Source of the DNA: Planctomycetaceae bacterium | Lineage (GTDB): Bacteria > Planctomycetota > Planctomycetia > Pirellulales > UBA1268 | Assembly (NCBI GenBank): GCA_947459185.1 | Contig: CANHCU010000019.1 | Coordinates: forward strand, 1-41,757 | DNA: 41,757 nucleotides | Direction: 5' to 3' | In this document: piece by piece, positions 32,538 through 39,507 of the stretch | Layout: every line of letters starts with the position of its first letter | Numbering within the stretch: the stretch's first letter is position 1 | Notes under the pieces: generated by a model | Database searches by the model: none | What the model saw: the letters and a program-made list of their open reading frames with translations, nothing else | Told to the model about the DNA's origin: nothing | Made by a program: the position numbers and the translations under genes

Positions 32538-33074
32538 ATGGAACCACACGACACGCGATCCCCGACCAGCCGGCCACCGGTGCACCTCCACGCCGGCCGG
32601 ACCGCAGCCGTGTTTCTCTGGACGAGGGATCGCTGGACGCACCGGATCACGACCCCGGGGGCCGAAACATTGGCCGGATGGACGTCCCTCGATGGGCCAT
32701 TTCCCCCTGCCAACGATCCCCGTTGGCCGGCATCGCCGGTGCTCGTCGAACTCTCGCGAGTGAGCGTGCCGCAGGGCGATGCGGCCGGTGGTCAGGCCGT
32801 CGTCGGGGTCGGACTGGCCGGCCGTTCCCACTTCTCGGCCAGCATCGCCCCCGATCCCCACGTGGCCAACGCGATTCGATTCGAGATCGCCTGCCGGCTC
32901 CACGAGTCTCCCGGCTGGCTGGGGTCAACCTACCGGACAACCGACGGCCTGGTGCAACTGACCGCGTCTGACGAATCGACATCGCTGCCGCGGACGGTCG
33001 TCTGGGCCTACTCGATCGGACCGCAGGGCATTGCCGCGGTCAGCGGCGCGACGGTCGCGATCGGCCCCGCCTGA
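32538..33074 (+). CDS. Hypothetical protein, unknown function
   Basis: A 178-residue protein without a signal sequence, membrane helix or recognised motif. Composition is rich in Thr, Ser, Pro and Trp; segments such as 'AVFLWTRDRWTHRITTPG', 'PVLVELSRVSVPQGD' and 'IRFEIACRLHESPGWLGSTYR' suggest a beta-rich fold. The ATG at 32538 is the first in-frame start that does not run into the divergent kinase gene. It is divergent from the kinase and shares an 82-base intergenic region with it. I do not recognise the family. Confidence 0.6.
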   Translation: MEPHDTRSPTSRPPVHLHAGRTAAVFLWTRDRWTHRITTPGAETLAGWTSLDGPFPPANDPRWPASPVLVELSRVSVPQGDAAGGQAVVGVGLAGRSHFSASIAPDPHVANAIRFEIACRLHESPGWLGSTYRTTDGLVQLTASDESTSLPRTVVWAYSIGPQGIAAVSGATVAIGPA

Positions 33075-33227
33075 GAGCCGGCCCTCCGCCGGTAAAATCC
33101 TCCAGCGGACGCGTTTTTCGACGGCCTGCCGATGGTGCCTTGCGATTCGCCTGCAGATCGATCAGATTCTTGGGTCGGAACCGAGTGTTTCCCGCCCTGT
33201 CTTCTGCCTTCCCGCCGGAACGCACAC

Positions 33228-33944
33228 ATGTTCGACGTCATCGAGCGACTGAAGTCGGAGTGGACCGACAAGTATGTCGTGATCAACTCGTCGGCCCCCG
33301 AACTGGCCCGGTTCGCCCGTGCGACGGGAACCGTCAAAACCGTCAATATGAACGGTCGCTGTCTGGTCGAGTTCGACCAGTTCAACAACACCGGCTGGTA
33401 CGACATCGACCCGGCGGCGCTCAAGATTGTCACCGAACCGCTGCCGAAGCCAGCCGAAAAAGAGGCTGCCAAGCCTGCGGCAACGGGTAAGCCTGCGGCA
33501 ACTGCCAAACCGGCCGCAGCGGCGAAGCCCGCAGCCGCCAAACCAGCGGCGAAAGCTGGCGGCGCAGGCAAGCCCTCGACAGCCGACATTCTCGCCGCGG
33601 CGCGGGCCAAGGCGGGCGGTGGAGCGGCACCGGCAGCGGCGAAGCCCGCCGCGGCCGACAAGAAATCTGCGGCCCCCTCCCCGGCTGCATCAGCCCCGGC
33701 AGGCGGCAAGCTCTCGACCGCCGAGATCCTTGCCCGGGCCCGTGCTGCCAAGGCCGGCGCCGCTGCAACCGCTCCAGCAGCCGAGGCTGAGGAGGAGTCC
33801 GAGCCGACGATCGCCGAAGTTGCCACGCCGGAAGTCGCAGCACCGAAGGCCGCTGCCAAGAAACCAGCTACGGCCGGTGGTTCGCTCCCCACGACCACAG
33901 CCGATAAGATCGCCTGGTGTCGCCAGCACGACGCCAAGGCCTGA
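33228..33944 (+). CDS. Conserved planctomycete protein with Ala/Lys/Pro-rich tail
   Basis: A 238-residue protein. Residues 1-68 ('MFDVIERLKSEWTDKYVVIN', 'GTVKTVNMNGRCLVEFDQF', 'GWYDIDPAALKIV') form a compact domain like a small KOW/SH3 barrel; I recall it as well conserved in planctomycetes without a function. Residues about 72-220 are an Ala/Lys/Pro-rich low-complexity tail reminiscent of histone H1-like or AlgP proteins. Within it, 'STADILAAARA' (from 117) and 'STAEILARARA' (from 163) are a repeated motif, and the C-terminus has a third related piece, 'TTADKIAWCRQHDAKA' (from 223). The basic tail suggests nucleic-acid or ribosome contact. ATG 33228 begins the conserved domain; the open frame upstream is not used. 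Confidence 0.8.
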   Translation: MFDVIERLKSEWTDKYVVINSSAPELARFARATGTVKTVNMNGRCLVEFDQFNNTGWYDIDPAALKIVTEPLPKPAEKEAAKPAATGKPAATAKPAAAAKPAAAKPAAKAGGAGKPSTADILAAARAKAGGGAAPAAAKPAAADKKSAAPSPAASAPAGGKLSTAEILARARAAKAGAAATAPAAEAEEESEPTIAEVATPEVAAPKAAAKKPATAGGSLPTTTADKIAWCRQHDAKA

Positions 33945-34016
33945 TAGCAGCCTGACTGATCGCAGGCCTGCCGCGGTTTTCCGACAGTTTTTCCACAGTG
34001 TCCAGACACCGTGTCC

Positions 34017-34023
34017 AGGAGGG
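34017..34023 (+). promoter_or_regulatory. Shine-Dalgarno of the Coa1-like gene
   Basis: AGGAGGG at 34017-34023 lies 7 bases before ATG 34031, one of the few strong ribosome sites in the window. It decides for 34031 over the in-frame start at 33998. Confidence 0.7.
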
Positions 34024-34030
34024 ACTCTTC

Positions 34031-34516
34031 ATGCGACGGATCGTGATGCCGATCTTTGTGGTCCTCGCCACCCTTGCCTGGACCGCCGGCTGCGGACGAC
34101 TCTCCAGCCACCCGCTCGTGGTCGATGCGAAAGCAGAAGTCGAGCGAAATGCGCGGGTGCTTGCACTGCTGGCAGGCCCCGGCGGGAAGGTCACCTGCAG
34201 CCCAACAGTCACCGGCAGGGCCAACGAAACCGACGGCATCGCCGCGATGGAGTTCGAGGCGAGCGGCCCCAAAGGGCGGGGCACCGTGGTCGTCGAGGGG
34301 AAAAAACTCGGGAAAGAATGGAACGTCACGCACCTCGAGCTGCGACCGGCAGGAGGGGGTGAACACCTCATGTTGACGATGGATCTCGAGGCAAGCACCG
34401 GCACGGACACGCCGAAGTTCGATCCAGCGGTCGCGTCATCGCCGTCGGCCAAACCGGCCCCGCCGCCACCTGCCGAGATCGAGATCGCGCTGCCGCCCGG
34501 CGGTCCGGCTCAGTGA
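34031..34516 (+). CDS. Coa1-like lipoprotein
   Basis: A 161-residue protein with a lipoprotein signal (MRRIVMPIFVVLATLAWTAGC, Cys21 lipidated). The mature domain (about 28-115) resembles the Coa1/Tim21 fold used in cytochrome oxidase assembly: 'LVVDAKAEVERNARVLALLAG', 'GPKGRGTVVVEGKKLGKEWNVTHLEL'. The pattern 'GPKG.G.V.V...K....W....L' is the family hallmark. It ends in a Pro-rich tail 'AKPAPPPPAEIEIALPPGGPAQ'. If the match holds, it would sit on the outer face of the inner membrane and help assemble a haem-copper oxidase, though no oxidase gene is in view. It follows the basic-tail protein by 86 bases. Confidence 0.65.
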   Translation: MRRIVMPIFVVLATLAWTAGCGRLSSHPLVVDAKAEVERNARVLALLAGPGGKVTCSPTVTGRANETDGIAAMEFEASGPKGRGTVVVEGKKLGKEWNVTHLELRPAGGGEHLMLTMDLEASTGTDTPKFDPAVASSPSAKPAPPPPAEIEIALPPGGPAQ

Positions 34517-34628
34517 GTGGCCGGCTCGATGATGGGCCGCGTGCGCGTTAAAAGGCATCGGTCGTGACGGTCAACTCGGCCCGGTTCGCAGCCATTTTCT
34601 GCGTTTCAAATTCGTAGCTGCAAAATGT

Positions 34629-34656
34629 TTGACTCGCGCAAGGGCGGCCTCATAAT
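34629..34656 (+). promoter_or_regulatory. Promoter of the 73-residue protein gene
   Basis: TTGACT (34629-34634) and CATAAT (34651-34656) with 16 bases between: the best sigma-70-type promoter I can see in the window. Transcription would start near 34663, leaving a leader of about 125 bases. Confidence 0.65.
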
Positions 34657-34788
34657 GGCGAGTCCTTCGTGAACACCTGCCCGCTGCAGCATTTCCGGCC
34701 GCCACTCTCTGTCGGTTTGAATGCCGCGGGTTCCGTGCTCGCCCCGCCCCTCATCATGGTTCACCAGACAAGGAGTTGTTTCGTTCCC

Positions 34789-35010
34789 ATGGCCCGGATT
34801 CGCAACGTTTTTGAAATCATCGAGCTGTACGGTCACGACGAGAATTTTGAGCCTCACGCGACCACTGAATTCATCCCCACGGCGGCGCCCGCCGGCTCGA
34901 AGCAGAAGATCGACATTCTCGCCGAGCGGATTCAGCGGGGCATGCCGCTATGGCACCCCGAGGATTCAACCGATTCGAGCACTGCCGATCTGGTCGCGCA
35001 ACACGCGTAG
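34789..35010 (+). CDS. Small conserved protein, 73 residues
   Basis: The sequence starts MARIRNVFEIIELYGHDEN, followed by 'TTEFIPTAAPAGSKQKIDILAERIQRGMPLWHPED'. The opening helix and the 'KIDILAERIQRGMPLWHP' segment look like a real, folded small protein, and I recall related short proteins in planctomycete genomes. No signal sequence or membrane helix is present. The gene has a good promoter (34629-34656), and AAGGAG at 34770-34775 is 13 bases before the ATG, a little far. It is followed by a strong terminator at 35046-35070. Function is unknown; a stress or regulatory small protein would fit, but nothing in the sequence proves it. Confidence 0.7.
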   Translation: MARIRNVFEIIELYGHDENFEPHATTEFIPTAAPAGSKQKIDILAERIQRGMPLWHPEDSTDSSTADLVAQHA

Positions 35011-35045
35011 GTATGCCCAGGAAAAAACCCTCCGTGATTCCCGAT

Positions 35046-35103
35046 CCCCCGGCTCACGCCGGGGGCTTTTATGCGCATACAAGCCCTGAGCGTCAGCGAC
35101 GGG
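35046..35103. terminator. Family 2 GC hairpin with T-tract, between convergent genes
   Basis: CCCCCGGC (35046-35053), loop TCAC, GCCGGGGG (35058-35065), then CTTTTAT: a textbook intrinsic terminator for the rightward gene. The element continues as a palindrome around ATGCGCAT and ends in AGCGACGGGATG, as at 14174-14250. Confidence 0.85.
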
Positions 35104-35127
35104 ATGTGCATCGAGCGGGGCTCGACC

Positions 35128-35697
35128 TCAATCTTTTGATCGCCCTCCGCGGCCAGTCTTGCCGCGGAGGGCGATTTCAATATCCCGCTTCGCCGAGTCG
35201 GCCTTCAGCTTCTGCCGCTTGTCGTGGGCCTGCCGCCCGCGGCCGATCCCCATCAGCACCTTCACGCGGCCGTCTTTGAAATACATCTTCAGGGGCACCA
35301 GCGTGAGTCCCTTTTCCAAGGCCCGATCTGCAAACTTGCCGATCTCGCGGCGGTGCATGAGCAGCTTCCGCGGCCGCTTCGGCACGTGGTTGAGTTGGTT
35401 GGCCTTTTCGTATTCGGGAATGTCGCAGCCGAGCAGCCAGACCTCTCGGCCATCGACGCGGCCGTAGGCCTCGTCGAGCGACATCCGACCGCCGCGAAGG
35501 CTTTTCACCTCGCTGCCAACCAGAGCGATGCCGCACTCGAGCGTGTCGATGATCTCGTAGTCGTGACGGGCCCGACGATTTTCCGACACCACCTTTTCGG
35601 CCGGTTTGTCGTCGGACTTGCCCTTAGCCTTTGCTTGGCCCTTGCCTGCTGGCTTGGCGGCTTTTCCGGTCGGCTGAGTTGGCTTGGATGCGGCCAC
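35128..35697 (-). CDS. smpB: SsrA-binding protein
   Basis: A 189-residue protein that binds tmRNA and brings it to stalled ribosomes. The oligonucleotide-binding fold starts near residue 38: 'ENRRARHDYEIIDTLECGIALVGSEVKSLR', then 'LDEAYGRVDGREVWLLGCDIPEYEKANQLNHVPKRPRKLLMHRREI', and 'GLTLVPLKMYFKDGRVKVLMGIGRGRQAHDKRQ' with the usual basic tail. An extra N-terminal segment of about 37 residues is rich in Lys, Ala and Pro. The start codon is GTG at 35697; no in-frame ATG lies upstream before the stop. The tmRNA gene ssrA was not found in the window. Confidence 0.94.
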   Translation of the reverse strand: MAASKPTQPTGKAAKPAGKGQAKAKGKSDDKPAEKVVSENRRARHDYEIIDTLECGIALVGSEVKSLRGGRMSLDEAYGRVDGREVWLLGCDIPEYEKANQLNHVPKRPRKLLMHRREIGKFADRALEKGLTLVPLKMYFKDGRVKVLMGIGRGRQAHDKRQKLKADSAKRDIEIALRGKTGRGGRSKD

Positions 35698-35852
35698 GGA
35701 TGGGGCTCAGGGGTGGCTGCCCGTCGGTGGGCAGGGGGTTTCCAACAGATTACACTCTATCGTTCCGTCGGCTTTGTTTCCCGGACGCGGTCTCCCCTCG
35801 AGCGGCGCGCCTGCTGTCGATCCCCCTTCCTGATCAGGAGAGTGCAGTGTTC

Positions 35853-37115
35853 ATGCGGATCCGTCGCCTTCTCGATCGTTCGTTCCCAGGCTCCATGCTG
35901 GCATTGAGCCTGGCACTGGCGGCACCGCTGGGTGGCCCGCTGGCATGCTGCCTGGCCGCAGAGGGCGGGGCGACTGCCGTGGCCGAGAGTGCCGCCGCCG
36001 GATTCGTGGCGGGTGAACAGCGGCCAGAGGGAGACGACCCTGCCATCAAGGTGCCCGGCGGCTGGATGGTGGCCTACGACGAAACCATCCCTGGCACCGA
36101 CGTGACCTTCCGGATGATCCCGGTGCCCGGCGGCACGCTCCGCATGGGCAGCCCCGCCACCGAGGCCGATCGTGGCGCCGACGAGGGGCCGCAATACGAC
36201 GTGGCGATCGAGCCCTTCTGGATCGGCCGCTGCGAGGTGACCTGGGCTGAATACAAGGCCTACATGGCGGCCTGCGACGTCTTCAAGGCGATGGAATCGG
36301 CGGGCATCCGCCCTGTGACGGCCGAAAACGAGGCCGACGCCGTCACGGCGCCGTCCAACCTCTACGACCCCACGACCACGTTCACCAACGGCGAAGATCC
36401 CGCCCAGCCGGCTGTCACCATGACGCAGTTCGCCGCGCGACAATACACGAAGTGGCTCAGTGGTCTCTCGTCGCGGTTCTACCGTCTGCCGCTGGAGAGT
36501 GAGTGGGAGTACGCCTGCCGGGCCGGCACCACGACGCCGTGGAGTAGCAGTAGCACGCCAGACTTGCTGGCTGAGGTCGCCTGGTTCGCCGACAACTCCG
36601 ACGAGACCACGCACCCGGTCGGTGAGAAAGAGCCCAATGCCTGGGGACTCCACGACATGCACGGCAACGTGGGCGAGTGGGTGCTTGACCAACTGGCTCC
36701 CGAGGGCTATGCCCGCCAGGCCGCACTGCCGCAGCCGGTGCCTGCTGCCACGGCCGCCGTCTGGCCGACCAGCCTGTCGCCTCGCGTGGTCCGCGGCGGC
36801 AGCTACTACGACGAGCCGCCGCAGTGCCGCAGTGCCGCCCGACGCGGTTCGGAGGATCTGCCGTGGAAGGATGTCGATCCCAATCTGCCCAAGAGTCCGT
36901 GGTGGTATACCGAAGAGCCGGCCCTCGGCGTGGGCATGCGGATCGTGCGGCCCCTGGCCGTGCCCGATATCGCAGAACGCCGCCGCTGGGGCGACGCCGA
37001 CATCGACAGCATCCGCGCCGACACCGCCGACCGGCTCACGCAGGGCCGCGGCGCCCGCGGCATCGTTGACCCGAAAGTGCCCGCTGATCTCAAGGCCGAA
37101 GGCATCACACACTGA
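35853..37115 (+). CDS. Exported SUMF1/FGE-fold protein
   Basis: A 420-residue protein with a signal sequence (about 1-36, ending CCLAAEGG). The formylglycine-generating-enzyme fold (about 70-365) shows 'FRMIPVPGGTLRMGSPATEADRGADEGP', 'IGRCEVTWAEYKAYM', 'RLPLESEWEYACRAGT', 'GLHDMHGNVGEWVLD' and 'RVVRGGSYYDEPPQCRSAARRG'. The two active-site Cys residues expected after 'GGSY' are not both present (one possible Cys remains), and the usual 'GFRC' end reads 'GMRIV', so oxidation of sulfatase Cys is unlikely. In planctomycetes this fold is common in non-catalytic binding proteins. RBS AGGAGAG (35838-35844) lies about 9 bases before ATG 35853. It leads a same-strand cluster with two propeller proteins, gap 11 bases. 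Confidence 0.88.
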   Translation: MRIRRLLDRSFPGSMLALSLALAAPLGGPLACCLAAEGGATAVAESAAAGFVAGEQRPEGDDPAIKVPGGWMVAYDETIPGTDVTFRMIPVPGGTLRMGSPATEADRGADEGPQYDVAIEPFWIGRCEVTWAEYKAYMAACDVFKAMESAGIRPVTAENEADAVTAPSNLYDPTTTFTNGEDPAQPAVTMTQFAARQYTKWLSGLSSRFYRLPLESEWEYACRAGTTTPWSSSSTPDLLAEVAWFADNSDETTHPVGEKEPNAWGLHDMHGNVGEWVLDQLAPEGYARQAALPQPVPAATAAVWPTSLSPRVVRGGSYYDEPPQCRSAARRGSEDLPWKDVDPNLPKSPWWYTEEPALGVGMRIVRPLAVPDIAERRRWGDADIDSIRADTADRLTQGRGARGIVDPKVPADLKAEGITH

Positions 37116-37126
37116 CGAGGTGAACC

Positions 37127-39499
37127 ATGCTGTTGCGTAACGTGACCCTGCTGGCTGCGAGTCTGGCCGCCTGCGCCGCCTCTGCGGCCGACTGGCCCGA
37201 CTGGCGTGGACCGCAGGAAGACCGCAACGCCGGCGGCCCGCCGCTGGTGACATCGTTCGATCCCGAAAAGGGCACGAACATTCTCTGGAAGAACGACGAG
37301 GCGGGGGGCATCTCCACGCCGGTGATCATGGGGGACAAGCTCTACACCCTCGTGCGGCACAAGCCTGGCACGCAGGAAGAGGCCGAGAAGGTGCTCTGTC
37401 TTGATGCGGCCACCGGAAAAAAGCTCTGGGAAAACATCTTCAATGTCTACCTCTCCGACGTGCCGGCCGAGCGGGTCGGCTGGTCGGCCGTGATCGCCGA
37501 TCCGGCGAGCAATACCGTCTTTGCCCATGGCGTCTGCGGCGTATTCACAGCGATCGATGCCGCAACGGGCAAGACGCGATGGCAGCGTTCGCTTCACGAG
37601 GAGTTCGGTTTTCTTTCCACCTACGGAGGCCGCACGAACATCCCGGTGGTGTTCGAGGATCTCGTGATCGCCAGCGCCGTCGTCACCGGCTGGGGCGACA
37701 CGGCACGGCCCGCCCACCGCTTCCTTGGCATGGACGCGAAGACCGGCGAGGTCCGTTGGATGAACGGCACGAAGGAGCTCCCCGAAGATACCACCTACAG
37801 CACGCCATCGCTGGCGAATGTCGGTGGACAGGCGGCCCTCATCTTCGGGTCGAGCGACGGCAGCGTCTGGAACCTCCAGCCGCGCACGGGCAAGGCGGTC
37901 TGGAACTTCAGATTGTCGCGGCGGGGATTGAATGTCGCCCCCCTTGTCGACGGCGAGACGGTCTACATCTCGCAGGCCGAGGAGAATCTCGACAACACCA
38001 CGATGGGCTCGGCCACCGCCTTCAAGGCCGCTGGCTCGGGCGACATCACCGCCACCAACGCGATCTGGCAGCGAAAGGGCGTGATGGACGGCCGGGCGAT
38101 GCCGGTGGTGCTCGGCGAGCGGATCTATTTCGTCGATGACGGCGCAAAGGTCTACGTGTTCGACAAGGCGACGGGCGAACCGGTCGGCAAGCCCCAGAAA
38201 CTGCTCGGCACAATCGTCCGCGGCAGCCCGCTCGTGGCAGATGGAAAACTCTACATCTGTTCGACCGGCGGCTGGCATGTGCTCGAGCCCACGAAGGATG
38301 GTCTGAAGTTCGTCAACCGGATGCGGCTCGACGAGGAGGACGAGGTCACGGCCTCGCCCATCGCCAGTAACGGGCGGATCTACCTGACGACCGGCGAACG
38401 GCTCTATTGCCTGGGTGAGAAAGCAGCCGCTTTGTCATCCTCCGCGAGCGTCCCGCCGACGCTGCCGCAGCAGGTGTCGGATGCGACCAAGGCGCCCGCT
38501 GGCGAGCCCGCCTGGCTGCAGGTGGTGCCAGCCGAGGCGCAGATCGCCGCGGGCGAAACGCTGCCGCTGAAAGTGCGGCTGTTCGACTCCGCTGGCCGAT
38601 TCGTGAAAGAGTCTTCGGCCGAGTTCACCACGACCACGGGTACGGTCTCGGCAGACGGCCGCTATACCGCGCCGGCCGGCGCGCATGCCGCGGCACTCGT
38701 CACGGTGAAGGTGGGCTCGCTCGAGGGCAAGGCCCGCATCCGTTCGATGCCGCCGCTCCCGTGGAGATTCGATTTCGAGGAGATCGCGCTCGAGCCGAAT
38801 CCGAAAGGTGGCCCGCCGCGGGGCGAGCCGCCGTTACCGTGGGTCGGCATGCGCTACCGGCACGTCGTCCGCACGGTTGACGGATCGAAGTGCCTGGTGA
38901 AGGTGACGACGATCCCGAAGGGAACCAGGAGCCAGGGCTGGATCGGCCCGATCGGACTGCACGACTACAGCATCCAAGCCGACTTCCGCGCCCAGGAGAC
39001 GGGCGTCGAAAAGCAACCTGGAGATACGCCCAAGCCGACGTCAACTCCTGCCACGCAGCAATCGGCATCCGATGCCGATGCCTTTGCGAAGGCCTTCGGC
39101 AATCCAGCCGCCCTCGAGAAGGCCCGCCTTCCCGACATGGGTCTGATCGCCCAGCGATACACGCTCGATCTGATGGGAGCAAGCCAGCAGTTGCAGGTGC
39201 GGAGCTGGCCGCCGCAGGTGGCGACCCACTTCTCGAAGACGATCCCATTCCCGTGGGAGGCCGGCCGATGGTACACGATCAAGTTCGAGGCCCGCACCCG
39301 TTCCGCGAACGGCGATTCGGCCGCTGCCGCCCTCCTGCGCGGTAAGGTCTGGCCGCGCGGCGAGCCGGAGCCGGCGGCCTGGACGATCGAGGCCGTCCAC
39401 GAACAGGGTAACCTGCAGGGGAGCCCGGGATTCTTCGGTAATTCCAAGGACTCTGAAATCTCCATCGACAATGTGTCGATAACCGCGGTCACGCAATGA
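37127..39499 (+). CDS. Secreted PQQ-type beta-propeller protein with C-terminal jelly-roll-like domain
   Basis: A 790-residue protein, signal peptide MLLRNVTLLAASLAACAASA. Residues about 22-440 are a PQQ-like / BamB-type propeller with the repeated 'D..TGK.LW' and 'V.DGKLY' words ('CLDAATGKKLWENIF', 'LIFGSSDGSVWNLQPRTGKAVWNF', 'PLVADGKLYICSTGGWHVLEP'). Residues about 470-545 form an immunoglobulin-like bacterial domain ('IAAGETLPLKVRLFDSAGRFVKESSAEF'). Residues about 550-790 ('WRFDFEEIALEPNPKG', 'IGLHDYSIQADFRAQE', 'PWEAGRWYTIKFEARTRS') look like a concanavalin-type carbohydrate-binding module. No PQQ-dehydrogenase residues are recognised; a binding or scaffold role is likely. GAGGTGA precedes ATG 37127. 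The stop overlaps the next gene's upstream ATG. Confidence 0.88.
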   Translation: MLLRNVTLLAASLAACAASAADWPDWRGPQEDRNAGGPPLVTSFDPEKGTNILWKNDEAGGISTPVIMGDKLYTLVRHKPGTQEEAEKVLCLDAATGKKLWENIFNVYLSDVPAERVGWSAVIADPASNTVFAHGVCGVFTAIDAATGKTRWQRSLHEEFGFLSTYGGRTNIPVVFEDLVIASAVVTGWGDTARPAHRFLGMDAKTGEVRWMNGTKELPEDTTYSTPSLANVGGQAALIFGSSDGSVWNLQPRTGKAVWNFRLSRRGLNVAPLVDGETVYISQAEENLDNTTMGSATAFKAAGSGDITATNAIWQRKGVMDGRAMPVVLGERIYFVDDGAKVYVFDKATGEPVGKPQKLLGTIVRGSPLVADGKLYICSTGGWHVLEPTKDGLKFVNRMRLDEEDEVTASPIASNGRIYLTTGERLYCLGEKAAALSSSASVPPTLPQQVSDATKAPAGEPAWLQVVPAEAQIAAGETLPLKVRLFDSAGRFVKESSAEFTTTTGTVSADGRYTAPAGAHAAALVTVKVGSLEGKARIRSMPPLPWRFDFEEIALEPNPKGGPPRGEPPLPWVGMRYRHVVRTVDGSKCLVKVTTIPKGTRSQGWIGPIGLHDYSIQADFRAQETGVEKQPGDTPKPTSTPATQQSASDADAFAKAFGNPAALEKARLPDMGLIAQRYTLDLMGASQQLQVRSWPPQVATHFSKTIPFPWEAGRWYTIKFEARTRSANGDSAAAALLRGKVWPRGEPEPAAWTIEAVHEQGNLQGSPGFFGNSKDSEISIDNVSITAVTQ

Positions 39500-39507
39500 G
39501 GTGCCAC

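Noticed and set aside
33985-34000. DnaA box TTTTCCACA as a sign of a replication origin
   Set aside because: A single near-match with no cluster, no dnaA or dnaN gene and no A/T-rich unwinding region.
35853-37115. Active formylglycine-generating enzyme
   Set aside because: The active-site Cys pair is missing, and no sulfatase gene lies nearby.
36806-38278. 490-residue open frame on the minus strand
   Set aside because: Crosses the end of the SUMF1-fold gene and the start of the first propeller gene; no protein-like features.
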